The notes: generated by a model not told the origin, from the sequence alone. Numbered from the stretch's first letter, positions 26,134 through 39,209 are shown. The stretch is DNA of 64,000 nt from Hevea brasiliensis (GCF_030052815.1 NC_079498.1:90316273-90380272), one strand, 5' to 3'. Numbers and translations are program-made.

Positions 26134-26260
26134 TGTAACACTTGCCATTTCCTAATGTCGAAATTTCTATCGTAGATGGAATATTTTGGCAAATTCAAAG
26201 ATTTCATTGATAAGGAAATGGTGGTAGAAGTTCACCGATAAGGGAATGGTGGTAGAAGTG

Positions 26261-26289
26261 CATATATATATATATATATATATATGTTT

Positions 26290-26327
<38 letters not shown>

Positions 26328-26335
26328 GTGTGTGT
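26261..26335. repeat. (AT)n(GT)n microsatellite in 5' LTR
   Basis: An AT run (26261-26285) is followed by a GT run (about 26296-26335). The equivalent place in the 3' LTR (38069-38123) is an almost pure GT run. Confidence 0.95.
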
Positions 26336-27812
26336 TTGATGTGTTCAAAATGTATTTAAAAATGAAAATGTTTTAAAAGTTTGCATCCCTAAAAGTTTTT
26401 AAGTGTTATTTTTAGGCGTATGAACTGTATGATCGAAGCATGGACTTTTCGCTTTCAAAGTCCATTTTACTGTTCAAATTCATTTTAGGTAGAATGGACT
26501 CGTAGCTAGAACTATAACTTCGACCAAAGTCCTCGATAGTGAAGGTATAAAAGGCCAATGACTTGTTTTTTCTATCCAAAGGTAACTTGAACTCTTACTT
26601 TTCTCTTTTGCTTTACTTTTTATACATGCAAAGGGTTTTCTAAAGAGTTTTTTCTTAGCAATTTCATGCTTTGAAGTTTGATTCTTCTATAGGAAAGCTT
26701 AGGGAAAGTGGATTGAAGTTAGGATCATCAATTCACTTCCTTCTCCAATTCAAGAAAAAGAGGTAATTTCTCTTTTCTTTTGATCTTTTAGAAGAATCCT
26801 AGTACGTCTAGGTGTGATACGTTGTTGGATGTATTTGCATGTGGGGTTGGGAGTTTTGAATTTATGAAAAAATTGAGAAAAGGGGGTTTTTGCATGTTGA
26901 AGTTTTAGATGCAAATATGTTTTTCTTGTTGTGTTTAAATGAGGTTTCGTTCTTGCTCTTTGTCAAGTTTAAGTGTTTATAGACCTTGAATGGTTAGTTT
27001 CCTTAGTTAAACCTAAGGATTTCTTGCTTTTGGGAAATTTGAAGTTTGCTTGAAATGCATGTGAGTTTAAAGGATGTTTTGAATTGTTTAAGGTCTTAGA
27101 TAGGTTTTGGAATCTTTGGATCGTGTTTTGGGAGCCTAGTATGAGTTTTGATGCTTTGGAGAATAAATTCTACAGGTTTTCGACTTGGGAATTCTAAAAT
27201 TCTCAAGTTCATTCTTGAAGACCATTGTTTTAGTGATTAAAGCATGTAGAGAAATTCGTTCAGAATTGAAGTTCAAGACTTTGGCAGCCACAATGGCTAC
27301 TATCCAAAATGGGCACTGAAGTTTAAAGATTCGACAGTTGAAGTCCAAGAATCCAAAGAGCTAAACTTTATTCTACCAACTTTATTTCTTATCTAATTCC
27401 AAGGTTCCAAAACATGATTTTAAAGTTCCTAAGGGCTTAGACTAAGATGTTTGATATGTATTTAGAGTTTTAGAGCTTCTAATAACTCATTCGGTTCCAA
27501 TGTTATAGGATTGGACTTGAGGGATTCAAGAGCTAAGGATCTGAGACTAGCTCTTTGCTTGTGTTAGGTGGTTCATAGGTTTCAAGAGGTGAGTAATTCT
27601 AGCCCTAATAAATGTAAATCCTTTAAATATGATTCATAATCATCCACATGCATCATTTCATTATTTACTAGGGTGTATGTATCTTGAACACGAATATGTT
27701 GCATTTTTGCATATTTGTTATTAATGCATGATGAAATTTGGATGACCTATTGGTTCCCCCTATGTTATGTATATGCTATGTTTATGATTTGATCATGCAT
27801 TATATGTGGTGG

Positions 27813-30800
27813 TGTAACGCCCTCACTTTAGGTAGTTGCGCATTCTACTATTCCGATGACTAATGTCTGTTCGAATAGTCAGAATATTTGGAACTACACT
27901 CAAACTAGAGTGAGGAAACATAAATTGGCTAAATACAGACTAAGTAAAATTAAAGAAAAGTAAAAGAAGAGAAGTACAAATGAGTTAAATTAGCCGGGGT
28001 TACAGCGATGGGTGACCTAACGGGGAAGCGACTGTGAAGACAGTTGCTGACCCTAGACCAACGAGGAACCCTAGAAAATAATTTTTAGGACTTGATTAAA
28101 GGTTTGTTGAAGTATAAATGACATTAGAAATGCCAAAGAAAATTCAAAAAAATTTATTTATCCGTACAGATAAAAATAACCCGATAAGTATAATGAAGGG
28201 CATTTTGGTCATTTCAACCCCAGAGTTAAATTTTGACCTAAATGTCAGTCAAAATGAGAGAGAGTAAAATATTAAAAATAAATTAAATCATGAATTATTA
28301 AATGGAAAAAGGGGAAAAAGAAAAGAAAATAAGAGAAATAACATTATTTACAAGAGCATGATGTCATGATGACATCATTAAAAATTTTTGACCAATAAAA
28401 TTTAAACTACATATAAAAAGATAAGAGAGAGTTCAAAAAGATAAATTAACAATTAAAAGCCATCTTCTTCATTTTTTCTTAAGGTAGCCGAACCCCTTGA
28501 GCTTCCTTCCACCATTGATTTTCAAGCTTTTAAGCTTGATTTTCTCTCTTTGCTCACCCTAAAACCCAAGCTTGCTTTCACTAAAACTTGTTTTTTGACC
28601 TTGGGGAAGAAGTTGGCAGCCACAAGGAGTAGAAGTGGGGAAGTTTAGGCAAGATCAAGTTGAGCTCTAAAGAGGTTAGTGCAAGAATTTCACTTTCTTC
28701 CTTCTTTAATTGTAGAAAGCATGCTAAAATAAGTTTGCATGACATGGAATTGAAAGAAAATGAGAAGTAATTGAGAGGATCAAATTGCAGCAGCTAAGAG
28801 AGAATGTAGAGTTTGATGTCTTTAATTGATATAAATTAAGTTAATGATGTTGAGTGGTAAGGTTATAGACATTAGAAGTCAAATTGTAGGTGTATGCTTG
28901 ACTTTGAGAACTTTAAGTTAGGGTTTTGACCTAACTATTAGGGCTTTTATGTTATGTGCTTCAAATTGATCAAATTGAGACTAATTGTTGCTTAATTGAA
29001 GTGCTATAAATGACAAATTGTAGTTTGGGAGTAAGGAGGAATGAATATAGGGAGTGCATGTTCTTTGTAGGAAATTCGGACCTATGAGTCCAGTGTCTTG
29101 TTTGAGCTATAACTGAAATTGTGTGACTCCAATTGGTATGAAGCCAATTGGAGGTGAAACTAAACTCAAAATGCCTCATTTTTTTATCAAATTGCGGCAG
29201 CCAAGAGGGAAAGTAGAGTTTGTCTTTAATTGATATAAATTAAGTTAATGATGTTGAGTGGTAAGGTTATAAACATTAGAAGTCAAATTATAGGTGTATG
29301 CTTGACTTTGAGAACTTTAAGTTAGGGTTTTGACCTAACTATTAGGGCTTTTATGTTATGTGCTTCAAATTGATCAAATTGAGACTGATTGTTGCTTAAT
29401 TGAAGTGCTATGAATGACAAATTATAGTTTGGGAGTAAGGAGGAATGAATATAGGGAGTGCATGTTCTTTGCAGGAAATTCGAACCTATGAGTCCAGTGT
29501 CTTTTTTAAGCTTTAATTGAAATTGTGTGACTCCAATTGGTATTAAGCCAATTGGAGGTGAAACTAGACTCAAAATACTCCATTTTTTATGAAGAAACTC
29601 TGCCCAAATTCTATCCAAATCTTGACCAATTTACTGTCCCAACCCGGATATCCAAACACTGAACCCAGAAAAATGACCAAATGAACAGTACATTTGGCCA
29701 TAACTCTCTCTAGACAGGTCCAAATGACCTAAATTTTATATCGTTGGAAATTTTAGACATAGGACTACAACTTTCATTGCGAACACCAAGCCCTAAAATG
29801 CCTCTAACCAAATGAAATTACTGACCCAAGTTAAGTCACTAAACTGACCAGAATCAATTCTGCCTAGAATTTCCTGGACATAGACTATCCGACCAGTTTT
29901 GGAAAAATGGCCATAACTTGGTTTATAAAAATTCAAATGTAATGAAACCAATGGCAAAAATTTTATAAGACACAGGTCTACAATATTGATCTTTTGACCA
30001 AAACCCAGAACCCAAAGGAACTAGGTTAAATGGTTAGAAAAAGTTAACACACCAAAATCTGGAGTTTGACCAAATTACACTTGACCCCAGAATAGTGTTT
30101 ATAGTATATCTTCCACTAGGAAATTCTAATTGGGATGAGCCATACTGATCTCGAACCCTAAGAAATAGGGCTCCAACTTTGTTTTAGACATGGTCCTCAA
30201 ATTATGAACATAAGAACCCTAAAATGGAGGTCAAATCTACTGACTTGAACCTGGACCCTGAAGACACAGGGTACCTGAGTCCAGGCCAGTGATTTAGCCA
30301 TAATTAATTCTACAAAATTTAGAAAATTGTAATTTAAATTTCTAAGTGGCCATAAGGCATAGGGTAACAATTTCTATGAAGAACACTAGGCTTAATTTTG
30401 GCTGCAACATATTCAATTAATTAGGTAAAATGTAACTAAAAAATTTGCCTATTTAAGGAACCAGAATTAGGAAATGAACCAGTTATGGTTATTTGACCAT
30501 AACTTGAGTTCTAAAACTTCAAATGACATGATTCAAAAGGGAAAACAAAGACAAGACATAGAGGAACAACTTCCATGAAGGAAGTGTAGCCAAATGAGGA
30601 CCACATTTTGGCTAAATTGCTAGGTGAATCTAAGATACTAAACCTGGACCGTGAGAAAGGTTCCTAATATGATTTGGCATATGAGATGAAATAAATTACA
30701 ATAACTTGCTAAGCATGAAAATGACATGAATCAATGAAACTATGAGTATTAAATAACACTATTTTGCCCAGAGTACACCTAGACTCATTTATATAGCTTG

Positions 30801-31860
30801 GATCGATTGGTATACCAATTAGGGACTACAGATTGCAGTACTGCCTACATGAATGATCATTGACAAACAACATATGTCTGAAATGGTTGTTCTACTGGCT
30901 TTATGCCTGCCTGTTGGCCATAGTGCCTATTATTATTACTGGCTTATGCCTGCCCGCTGGCCTAGTGCCTGACATGACCGTTGTATACTGAGTAGACATA
31001 CGGATGTCTAACTAGTATACTCCCATGTATTCAGTCTTTATAGTCTGTCATAGGTCACTTGAATGTTATGAGAAATAAAATTTTAAAATCAAGAAAGTAC
31101 ATGAGAAAACCATTAATATAAATTATATAAGATCGAATATAATATACATGAATAAAAAGATCCCGATTAACTTAATTGCTTCTAAAGCTTTATAAACATG
31201 TAAAAGACTGTAAATTCATATAATTGTATATTTCTTTATAATGTTATACGCAGGATAATTATTTTAATTATTTTAATATTTTTATTTCAATTTATGCACC
31301 ACTAGGCAATATGCTTAGTGCGTTGGTTTTTACCATGCATAGGTACTGGAGAGTAGTAGCAGCAGCAGTAGTGCCTAGACCGGACTTAGACCAGATCTGC
31401 TACAATGTGGGTTGTCACCTCATCAGTTATTTTGGTAGGGCTCATGTACATATTAGATTTTGCATTTTGGTATTGTATGTAATTAAATGATGTAAATAAT
31501 TTTGGATTGTATATAAATTGTAAATTATTGTATATGTAAACTTTATATGAATGAAATGTAATTTATTTTCTTGAAATTGATATGAGCATGAGAAATTATA
31601 TGATGAATTAATAGATGAAAGGAATATAATTTGAATTTAACAGGTAAATAATAGAATCCACCATGCACTAATAGAACAGAGAAGACTTTGTCTGTGTCTC
31701 CATAAAAATGAAATAGGATAAAAAAAAATTTACATGCAAGATAATATATTAAATAGACAATTAAATTAATATTGTACACGACAAGACAGGATAGGGAGCT
31801 TCGACATCGAATGTAGCACACCTTGCTCGATTACACTATAGACGGGTGATGAGCGTTACA
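27813..31860 (+). mobile_element. 4,048-bp solo LTR with target-site duplication GGTGG
   Basis: The block begins TGTAACGCCCTCAC and ends GAGCGTTACA. It is flanked on both sides by GGTGG (27808-27812 and 31861-31865). The flanking text (GATCATGCATTATATGTGGTGG, then TAAGACC) joins cleanly when the block is removed and matches the 3' LTR of the host element near 53497-53517. There is no internal region, primer site or gag/pol inside, so this is a solo LTR left by recombination. It belongs to the same family as 1-4404 and 50115-53182. Confidence 0.92.
28781..29592. repeat. ~407-bp tandem duplication inside solo LTR
   Basis: Copy 1 (28781-29187) and copy 2 (29188 to about 29592) both begin CAAATTGC.GCAGC and run in parallel through TTGATATAAATTAAG, TGACTTTGAGAACTTTAAG and ACTCCAATTGGTAT. 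They differ at roughly a few percent of positions. The duplication explains part of the size difference from the 3,068-bp relative. Confidence 0.92.
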
Positions 31861-32578
31861 GGTGGTAAGACCAAGTGAGGCCTAATAAGCCCATAGCACA
31901 CTGCTTTTAAGTGAAAATCCTGAGGAGCCTCTGTATGAGCCAGGCATATTAGATATGAGAAATTGCTGGTGATAAGTCCATCTTACATGGAATGTTTATG
32001 ATGTGAAAACTCATTTGGATGATGCATTGCATATGTATAAAATGAATAATATAATTAATTAATGTTGGTTAGTTTACTAACTGAGCTTATGTAAGCTCAC
32101 TCTTTTCCCCTAACGCTAGATGCAGGAGTGCAGAAATAGAGGAGTCCTTTGGAGCTTGAGTAGCAAGAGTAGCTGTAGAGTAGTTATGTGTACGTTTTAT
32201 CATTAGTATACATATAATATGTAAAGAAATAGCTACTATGTTGGTATTCAAGTTAAGATAGATGTTGTATCTTAAGTAAATGATGTAATTATGAATGGTT
32301 GAAATCTAAGCTAACTCCTTATACGAGTATGTATACATGAACTAATTACACTTTAATAACTTTTATGTATGTAAGGTTCAAATTCTGAATCAAATTTATG
32401 TTAAGAATGTTTAAGTATATATCTAAAGACTAATGTGTAATAGTTTAGAGTATACTTAGATTGTGAGATATAAAAACATGTGCATGTTTAATAGGTCTTT
32501 TACTATGGGTTCTGGCAGCTTTAAACTAACCTGATCCCTAGCACCGATAACGGCCTTTGGTTTGGGTCATTACAAAGT

Positions 32579-32590
32579 TGGCATCAGAGC
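32579..32590 (+). other. Primer binding site of the Tekay element
   Basis: TGGCATCAGAGC differs by one base from TGGTATCAGAGC, the usual plant LTR-retrotransposon site complementary to the 3' end of initiator tRNA-Met. It lies four bases after the 5' LTR. Confidence 0.85.
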
Positions 32591-32828
32591 TTTAGGTTAG
32601 ATGAGTGGACCTAGATGTTATAAAAGGGATAGGATAAGTATGAAAAAGAAGTATGTTCAATAGCACAGTTAGGGAAATATTTGTCTAGTAGGGTTGAGTC
32701 CCTATTTGTTATACATTGTATGTTATATGTATACTACGTTTCATTCTAAGTTTAATGATATGTTGTGTGTTCATGTGACTCTATATAAACTTTTTTTGTG
32801 CTCACCATTTCTTGTTTGTTTTTAGAAA

Positions 32829-34300
32829 ATGTCAGGTTCAAGACAGTCTGCTAGGTTGACCGGTGCCTCACCCAAGAATGAGGGTGTTGGAGCCTTACCC
32901 GTTAACCTTGTTGTAAAAGTGGGAGAGAGCAAGCAGAAGTGGAACAGGAGAATCTTCAAAAGACCCTAGAAAGTCTTTCGAGGTTGGCAAGAAAACTTCT
33001 AGCGCATTCAAAATATTGGTAGATGCACAAAAGGGTTCTCTTGGCTTTCAGCAACAGCATGAGAACCCTAAGCTTTTAGGCGTGGGAAGAGTGGGAGAAG
33101 ACATTATTGTAGAGGGAAAAGATGAATTAGAAATTGTGTCCTTACCTTAACAAGGGTTTGATTATGGGTTTGTATATGGTTATCCACAATAAGGAAGTTT
33201 TGGAAACCACGAGTTTGCGAGCTACCCCCAGTATCCCTCATTCATGCCCTACCCACCTTACTTCCTATAGTTCAACTTGTATCCCATGTATCCTCTTTAA
33301 CAATACCCCTATAGCTTTTCAATAACTATGGGAACTTAGAACCCCATGGAGGGAGTTACAGGGGAGCAAACACCACCACCACCTCCTGCAGTCCCAACAA
33401 TTTTAACATAAGAGAATAGGGCAAGTGGTAGAGATAAGGCAAAGATAATAGACTACTTGAAGCTGGATGCACCTAAATACAAGGAAGGAGATGATCCTTT
33501 CGAGTATGTGAAGATGGTCAAAATGATAGTAGATCAGTTGGTTGGCGATAACAGTACGACCATTCAGATGGTTGGCTTTACCTTGAAATGTAAAAAGGCA
33601 AAAGAATGGTACAAGGCATATGTTGCTAATAAGGTCGACAGCATGACTTGATCTCAATTTGTGGCGAAATTTACAAACTAGACCTTTCTAAATAGCTCTT
33701 GAGAGTTAAAAGTGGTAGTGTTTGAGCAGTTGAGACAGACAGCTAGTATGAGTGTGGATGAGTATACAGACAAGTTTGTGGATCTCCTACGATGTAAAGG
33801 GTGAATATGATACTAACAAAAAGAAGGCTATGAGGTACATCCAGATGCAACACTCTAGATAATCTTATTGGATTTTGGCTGTTGAACCCACAACTTCTAT
33901 TCGATAATAGATACAGCAAGGAAGATAGAAGCTGGGGTTATCATTGAAGAGAGTTTAGATTTGAAAAGTACTAAGGCTGAACAGTCTACCATTTCGAAGG
34001 CTATAGATGCTGGGAGGTTCAATCACATGACCAAAGCTGTCTCTGCATCTAGGACTAAGAAGGAAAAAGGAGAAAAGTTTGGCAAAAAATAAAAAAAGAA
34101 TAAATTCTGGAATAAAATTAAGTTAGGTCTTGAGATGGGAAGTAGATCTAGTTTGGGTTTGAATGCTTCTAGTTGTGTTAGTTATGGAAAACCTCATTGA
34201 GGACCATGCAGATTTAGAACCTTTGAGTGTTATAGATGTGAACAAAAGGGACACATATCGCTAGAGTGTCCTAACATGTAAAGGGTGGTTTCTCAATAAG
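32829..34300 (+). pseudogene. Tekay gag remnant
   Basis: The start ATG at 32829 (MSGSRQSARLTG) is typically placed downstream of the primer site, but the frame meets TAG about 45 codons later. The gag core is recognisable at about 33445-33800 (LKLDAPKYKEGDDPFEYVK, AKEWYKAY, then 'SQFVAKF' and 'FEQLRQTASMSVDEYTDKFVDLL') with stops and frameshifts between. The nucleocapsid zinc knuckle survives at about 34222-34270 as C-YR-C-EQKG-H-ISLE-C. The product would have been the virus-like particle protein. It cannot be made from this copy. Confidence 0.88.
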
Positions 34301-34499
34301 TAGGTTCAAGCAATGTGGCCCAACCGGCAGCGAAACAGACTTCTGTGGGTCCTTCATTAGGAAGGGGATAGGGTAGAGGATGAGGTTCTTTATCCTCTGC
34401 AGCAGGTTCATAAGGGAGGGGTTCAACAACACTAACTCGGATGTTTACCATGATACAGTAGAAAGCCAACACCTCTGTCAGGTAACCTTTGCATATGCA

Positions 34500-37400
34500 A
34501 TTTTAATATGCATGATCTGATTGATTCAAGTACATCACACTCTTTTGTTAACCTTAATACAGTCCTAAGATTAAGATTGGTAGTCTCATGTTTAGAATGT
34601 CTATTGCTTGTTAGTGGACCCAAGTGTGACCCTTTGGTAATAGGGATGATCTGTTACGCTTATCTAGTGATAACTGGGGATAGGTGTTTCCCAGCTAACC
34701 TAGTAGTTCTAACGTTGATAGATTTTGATGTCATTATAGGAATGGATTGGCTCTTATCCAACTATGCTACCCTAGACTATAAAAGCAAGCTAGTAGAGTT
34801 TAAAGGACAGGATAAGTCAGCAGCAGTGCTCTACGGAGATCAGTTAACACCTATAAAGGGTATGAACTCAACCATGCAAGTCAGAAAGATGCTTCAAAAA
34901 GGGTGTAAAGGGCTTATAACACATGTTAAAGAAGTTGTAAAGAACAAAGGTAGACTGGGATCAGTTCTTGTGGTAAGAGAATTTCCATATGTGTTTCCAA
35001 AAGAGCTAACTAGGCTACCACCTAGAGAGAGAGAGAGATTTTGAAATTAATCTAGTGCTTGGCACTACAACCATAAATATCCCTCCTTACAGGATGGCTC
35101 TTGGAAAGCTGAAGGAATTAAAGGAACCACTGTAGGATTTAATGGATAAAAGATTCATCAGAATAAGTACCTCTTCTTGGGGTGCTCCTGTGCTGTTTGT
35201 GAAGAAGAAAGATGGATCTCTGAGGTTGTGCATCGACTATAGACAGTTGAATAAAATGCCCATAAAGAATAAGTACCCTTTGCCCCATATTGATGGCTTC
35301 TTTAATTAGCTAGCAAGAGCTAGTTGTTTCTCTAAAATAGATCTAAGGTTCGGATATCACTAGTTGAGGATCAAGGAGATGAATATTCTAAAGACTGCTT
35401 TTTGGACCAGTATGGGCATTATGATTTTCTTATGATGCCGTTTGAGTTAACCAATGCCCCAATTGCATTATAGATCTCATGAATAGAGTATTTAGACCTT
35501 ATCTGGATCATTTTATGATCATCTTTATTAATGGCATATTAGTGTATTCTAGAAGTCCTGAAGAGCATGTACAACATCTAAGAGTGGTTTTTTAAACATT
35601 GAGGGAGCATCAATTGTATGCAAAGTTTTCTAAGGGTGAGCTCTAACTGAAAAGCATATCTTTATTGGGACATTTAGTGTAAGAGAAGGAATTGAAGTGG
35701 ATCCTAAGAAGATTGAAGCAAAGGCAAATTAGCCGAGACCAACTATAATGACTGAGATTAAGAGTTTCCTAGGTTTGGTAGGCTATTATAGAAGATTTGT
35801 GCCTGATTTCTCCAAGATAGCTGCTCTAATGAATAGGTTAACTCAGAAGAACAAGAAGTTTGAATAAAGTGATTAGTGTGTAGAGAGCTTCTAGAAGCTT
35901 AAGGAATGTATGATTTCAACACCAGTACTGTCTTTGCCTTCAGGCAATGAAGATTTCACAGTTTACTTTGATGCCTCTAAAGTGAATTTGGGATGTGTTC
36001 TTATGCTAAATGGTAGAGTAATAGCTTATGCTTCGAGGCAGTTGAAGAAGCATGAAGTTAATTATCCCACTCATAACTTAGAAATGGTGGCTGTAGTCTT
36101 CACCCTAAAGATGTGGAGGCACTATCTATATGGGGTTAAATATGAAATTTTCACAGACCATAAGAGTCTCTAGTACATTTTCAACTAGAAAGAGTTAAAT
36201 CTCAAATAAAGAAGATGGGTAGAACTATTTAGTGATTATGATTGTACCATCCAATACCATACGAGAAAGGCAAATGTAATTGTAGATGCCCTCAGCCAGA
36301 AATCATTTAGCAATTTGGCTATATATTCGTAGAAAGGTGGCCTTGATTGAAGGAGTTGCACCATTGATTAGAGAAGGGTTACAGCTGGAGTTATCAATTA
36401 AGGGTACCTGGATAGCTCAGATGAAGGTGACACTAGCGTATCGAAGGCAAATAACAGAGAAACAACATGAAGACCCTGGATTGGTAATAATAGCAGAAGC
36501 AGTATAGAAAGGTAAGATTAGCAAGTTTCGATTTAATGGGAAAGGAGTTTCGCGGTATAGCAACATGTTATGTGTACCGGATGATATCGAGCTCAAGAGA
36601 GACAATATGAGAAAAGCTCATAATGCTATAACATCCATCCTGAAGCCACCAAAATGTATTAAGATCTAAAAAAGGTATATTGGTGGCTTTCCATAAAGAA
36701 AGAGAATGCACAATTTGTGTCTATATGTGAAGTCTATCAAAGAGTGAAGCTAGAACATTAGAAGCGAACAGAAATTCTTAACCCACTACCCATTCCATAA
36801 AGGAAATGGGAAAACGTAGCAATGGACTTGGTTGTGGGGTTGCCAGTAGCCTCCAACAGACATGATTCGATATGGATTATAGTGCACAAGTTGATCAAGA
36901 CTGCTCACTTCATTCCTATAAGACCTAACTATTCTATAAATAAGTTGCCTTAGGTGTATGTGGAAAAAATAGTCAGGTTGCATGGAGCTCCAGTGACAAT
37001 AGTCTCTGACAGAGGACTACAATTCATATCAAGGTTTTGGCATTATCTTTAAAATGAGTTAGGCACCAAGTTGGCTTTCAACATAACTTTTCATCCTCAA
37101 ACAGATAGACAATTAGAAAGGACCATACAAACTCTAGAGGATATGCTAAGAATGTGTGTACTTGACTTTGGAGGATCATGAAAAAAGTACCTTTCTTTAG
37201 TTGAGTTTGCATAGAACAACGGCTATCACTTTAGCATTAGAATGGCACCATATGAAGCTTTAGATGGGAGGTAGTGCAGGTCTCCTATATATTGGGAAGA
37301 AGTATGTGAAAGAGCTTTAGCAGGAAGGGAGTTGGTGGAAATCATCAATCAAGCTATGCCCTTAATCAGGGTAAAATTGAAGACAAAAGCTAGCAGGCAG

Positions 37401-37850
37401 AAGAGCTATACAGATTTCTATAGAAGAGAAGTGGTTTTCCAAGAGGGGGATATGGTGCTTCTAGAGGTATCTCCAGTGAAGGGTGTCATCTGGTTTAGGA
37501 TGAGAGGAAAACTAGCTACAAGGTATATTAGACCGTGCAAAGTGTTGCAAAGGGTCGAATATGTATCTTATAAGCTAGCCTTGCCACTCGAAATGGAGAG
37601 GATCCATTCGGTGTTTCATGTCTCTATGTTGCGAAAGCATGTATTAGATCCGAACAAGGTTATAAGTAAACCAAACATAGAAATTTCAGAGGATCTTTTT
37701 TATGTCAACCAACTAGTACAGATTGTGGATACACAGATAAGAAAGCTCAGGAATAAAGAGATACCTAAGGTCAAAGTCCTTTGAAATTGCCATAACATGG
37801 AAGAATGCATGTGGGAGACTTGTGACTCCATGTTACACCAATATCCTCAG
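34500..37850 (+). pseudogene. Tekay pol remnant with chromodomain end
   Basis: Domains in order are as follows. Protease (34508-35040) has DSSTSHSF where the family has D[ST]GASHSF, then IGMDWL. Reverse transcriptase (35150-35720) includes [12 protein letters not shown] and KNKYPLP; at the catalytic site it reads FINGILVYS where F.DDIL.YS is expected. RNase H (35910-36300) reads [32 protein letters not shown]. Integrase (36550-37330) includes [18 protein letters not shown] and FHPQTD. The integrase C-terminus and chromodomain (37332-37830) read DMVLLEVSP, HSVFHVSMLRKHV and VQIVDTQIRKLRNKEI, with a TGA in the chromodomain where TGG (Trp) is usual. The chromodomain tail places it with Tekay/Del chromoviruses. 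Many in-frame stops make it non-functional. Confidence 0.92.
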
Positions 37851-37945
37851 TTGTTCTGTGTATGCTTTGCTATGTTTGTCTATGTTATGTTTTAAGTGTT
37901 TAGGTTATTGTATGCGTGTTTTAGCATATCAGGGTGAATGTTCTT

Positions 37946-37958
37946 AAGAGGGGAAGAA
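37946..37958 (+). other. Polypurine tract of the Tekay element
   Basis: AAGAGGGGAAGAA lies directly before the 3' LTR start, where plus-strand priming is expected. Confidence 0.75.
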
Positions 37959-38062
37959 AGTAACATCTGCCATTTCCCAACGTCAGAATTTCTATTGTAG
38001 ATGGAATAATATGGTGAATTCAAAAATTCCACAGATAAGGGAATAATGGTAGAAGTGCATAG

Positions 38063-38124
<62 letters not shown>

Positions 38125-39209
38125 TGTGTTCAAAATGTATTTAAAAATAAAAATGTTTTAAAGGTTTACATCCCTAAAAGTTTTTAAGTGTTTTTTTAGG
38201 CAGAAGGAACTTCGACAGCTAAAGCATGGACTTTCGGCAATCGAAGTCCATTTTTACTGTTCAAATTCATTTTGGGCAGAATAGACTCTAGCAACTGGAA
38301 CTATAACTTTCAGTAGTCGAAAGTCCCTCGACAGTGAAGGTATAAAAGGCTAACAACTTGTTTTTTTTCTATCCAAAGGCAACTTGAATTATTGCCTTTC
38401 TCTCTCTACTTTTTAGATATGCAAAGAGTTTTCCAAGGAGTTTTTTCTTAGTAATTTCATATTTTGAAGTTTGATTCTTCTACGGGGAAGCTTGGGGAAA
38501 ATGGATTGAAGCTAGGATCATCAATTTATTTCCTTCTCCAATTCAAGAGAAATAAGTACTTTCTCTTTTCTTTTGACCTTTTAAAAGAATCTAAGTATGT
38601 CTAGGTGTAATAGGTTGTTGGATGTATTTGCATGTGGGGTTGGGAGTTTTGAATTTATGAAAAAGTTAAGCAAGGGGGATATTTTGCATGTTGAAGTTTT
38701 GGACATAAATATGTTTTCCTTATTGTGTTTTGGTGTTTTATTGTTAAATAAGGTTTTGTTCTTGCTTTTTGTGCAATTTAAGTGTTTATGGACATTGAAT
38801 GGTTAGTTTCCTTAGCTAAACCTAAGGATTTCTAACTTTTGGGAAATTTGAAGTTTGCTTGAACCTTAAATAGGTTCCCTTTAAATGCATGTGAGTTTGA
38901 AGGATGTTTTTGAGTTGTTTAAGGTCTTAAATAGGTTTTAGAATGGTTGGATTGTGTTTTGGGAGCTTGGTATGAGTTTTGATGCTTTTGGAGAAGAAAT
39001 TCTACAAGTTTTTGACTTAAGAATTCTAGAAATGCTCAGGTTCAATTGCTGAATACCATTGTTTTGGCAACTGATGTATGTAGTTTCTCATAAAAGAATA
39101 TGGAGAAATTCTAGGTTCGGCAGTCGAAGTCCAAGACTTCAGCAGCCACAGTGGCTACTACTCGAAATGGGCACCAAAAGTTTAAGGGTTTGACAATGAA
39201 GTCCAAGAC
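37959..39209 (+). mobile_element. Tekay 3' LTR, first segment
   Basis: The segment matches the 5' LTR from 26134 onward: ..TAACATCTGCCATTTCC, the GT microsatellite, and the AAGTTTGATTCTTCTAC region. The first base of the terminal TG appears mutated (AGTAACA). It is interrupted at 39209 by the copia insertion and resumes at 49984. Its CAGTCGAAGTCCAAGAC text repeats elements of the 5' LTR near 27339. Confidence 0.88.
38069..38123. repeat. (GT)n microsatellite in 3' LTR
   Basis: About 27 GT units sit at the place where the 5' LTR has (AT)n(GT)n. Confidence 0.95.

Larger units (their letters stand above)
26134..32574 (+). mobile_element. Tekay/Del-type chromovirus 5' LTR, split by nested LTR
   Basis: The LTR begins TGTAACACTTGCC at 26134 and ends ATTACA at 32574, four bases before the primer binding site. 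Without the nested insertion (27813-31860 plus one 5-bp duplication) its own sequence is about 2,388 bp (26134-27812 and 31866-32574). The opening matches the 3' LTR at 37959 (GCCATTTCC..CG, ..TTTCTAT.GTAGATGGAAT). The preceding five bases are ATAAC, which should recur after the 3' LTR, outside this window. Confidence 0.85.

Noticed and set aside
36417..36983. - strand ORFs inside the Tekay pol region
   Set aside because: The + strand carries the recognisable integrase text, so these are antisense shadows.
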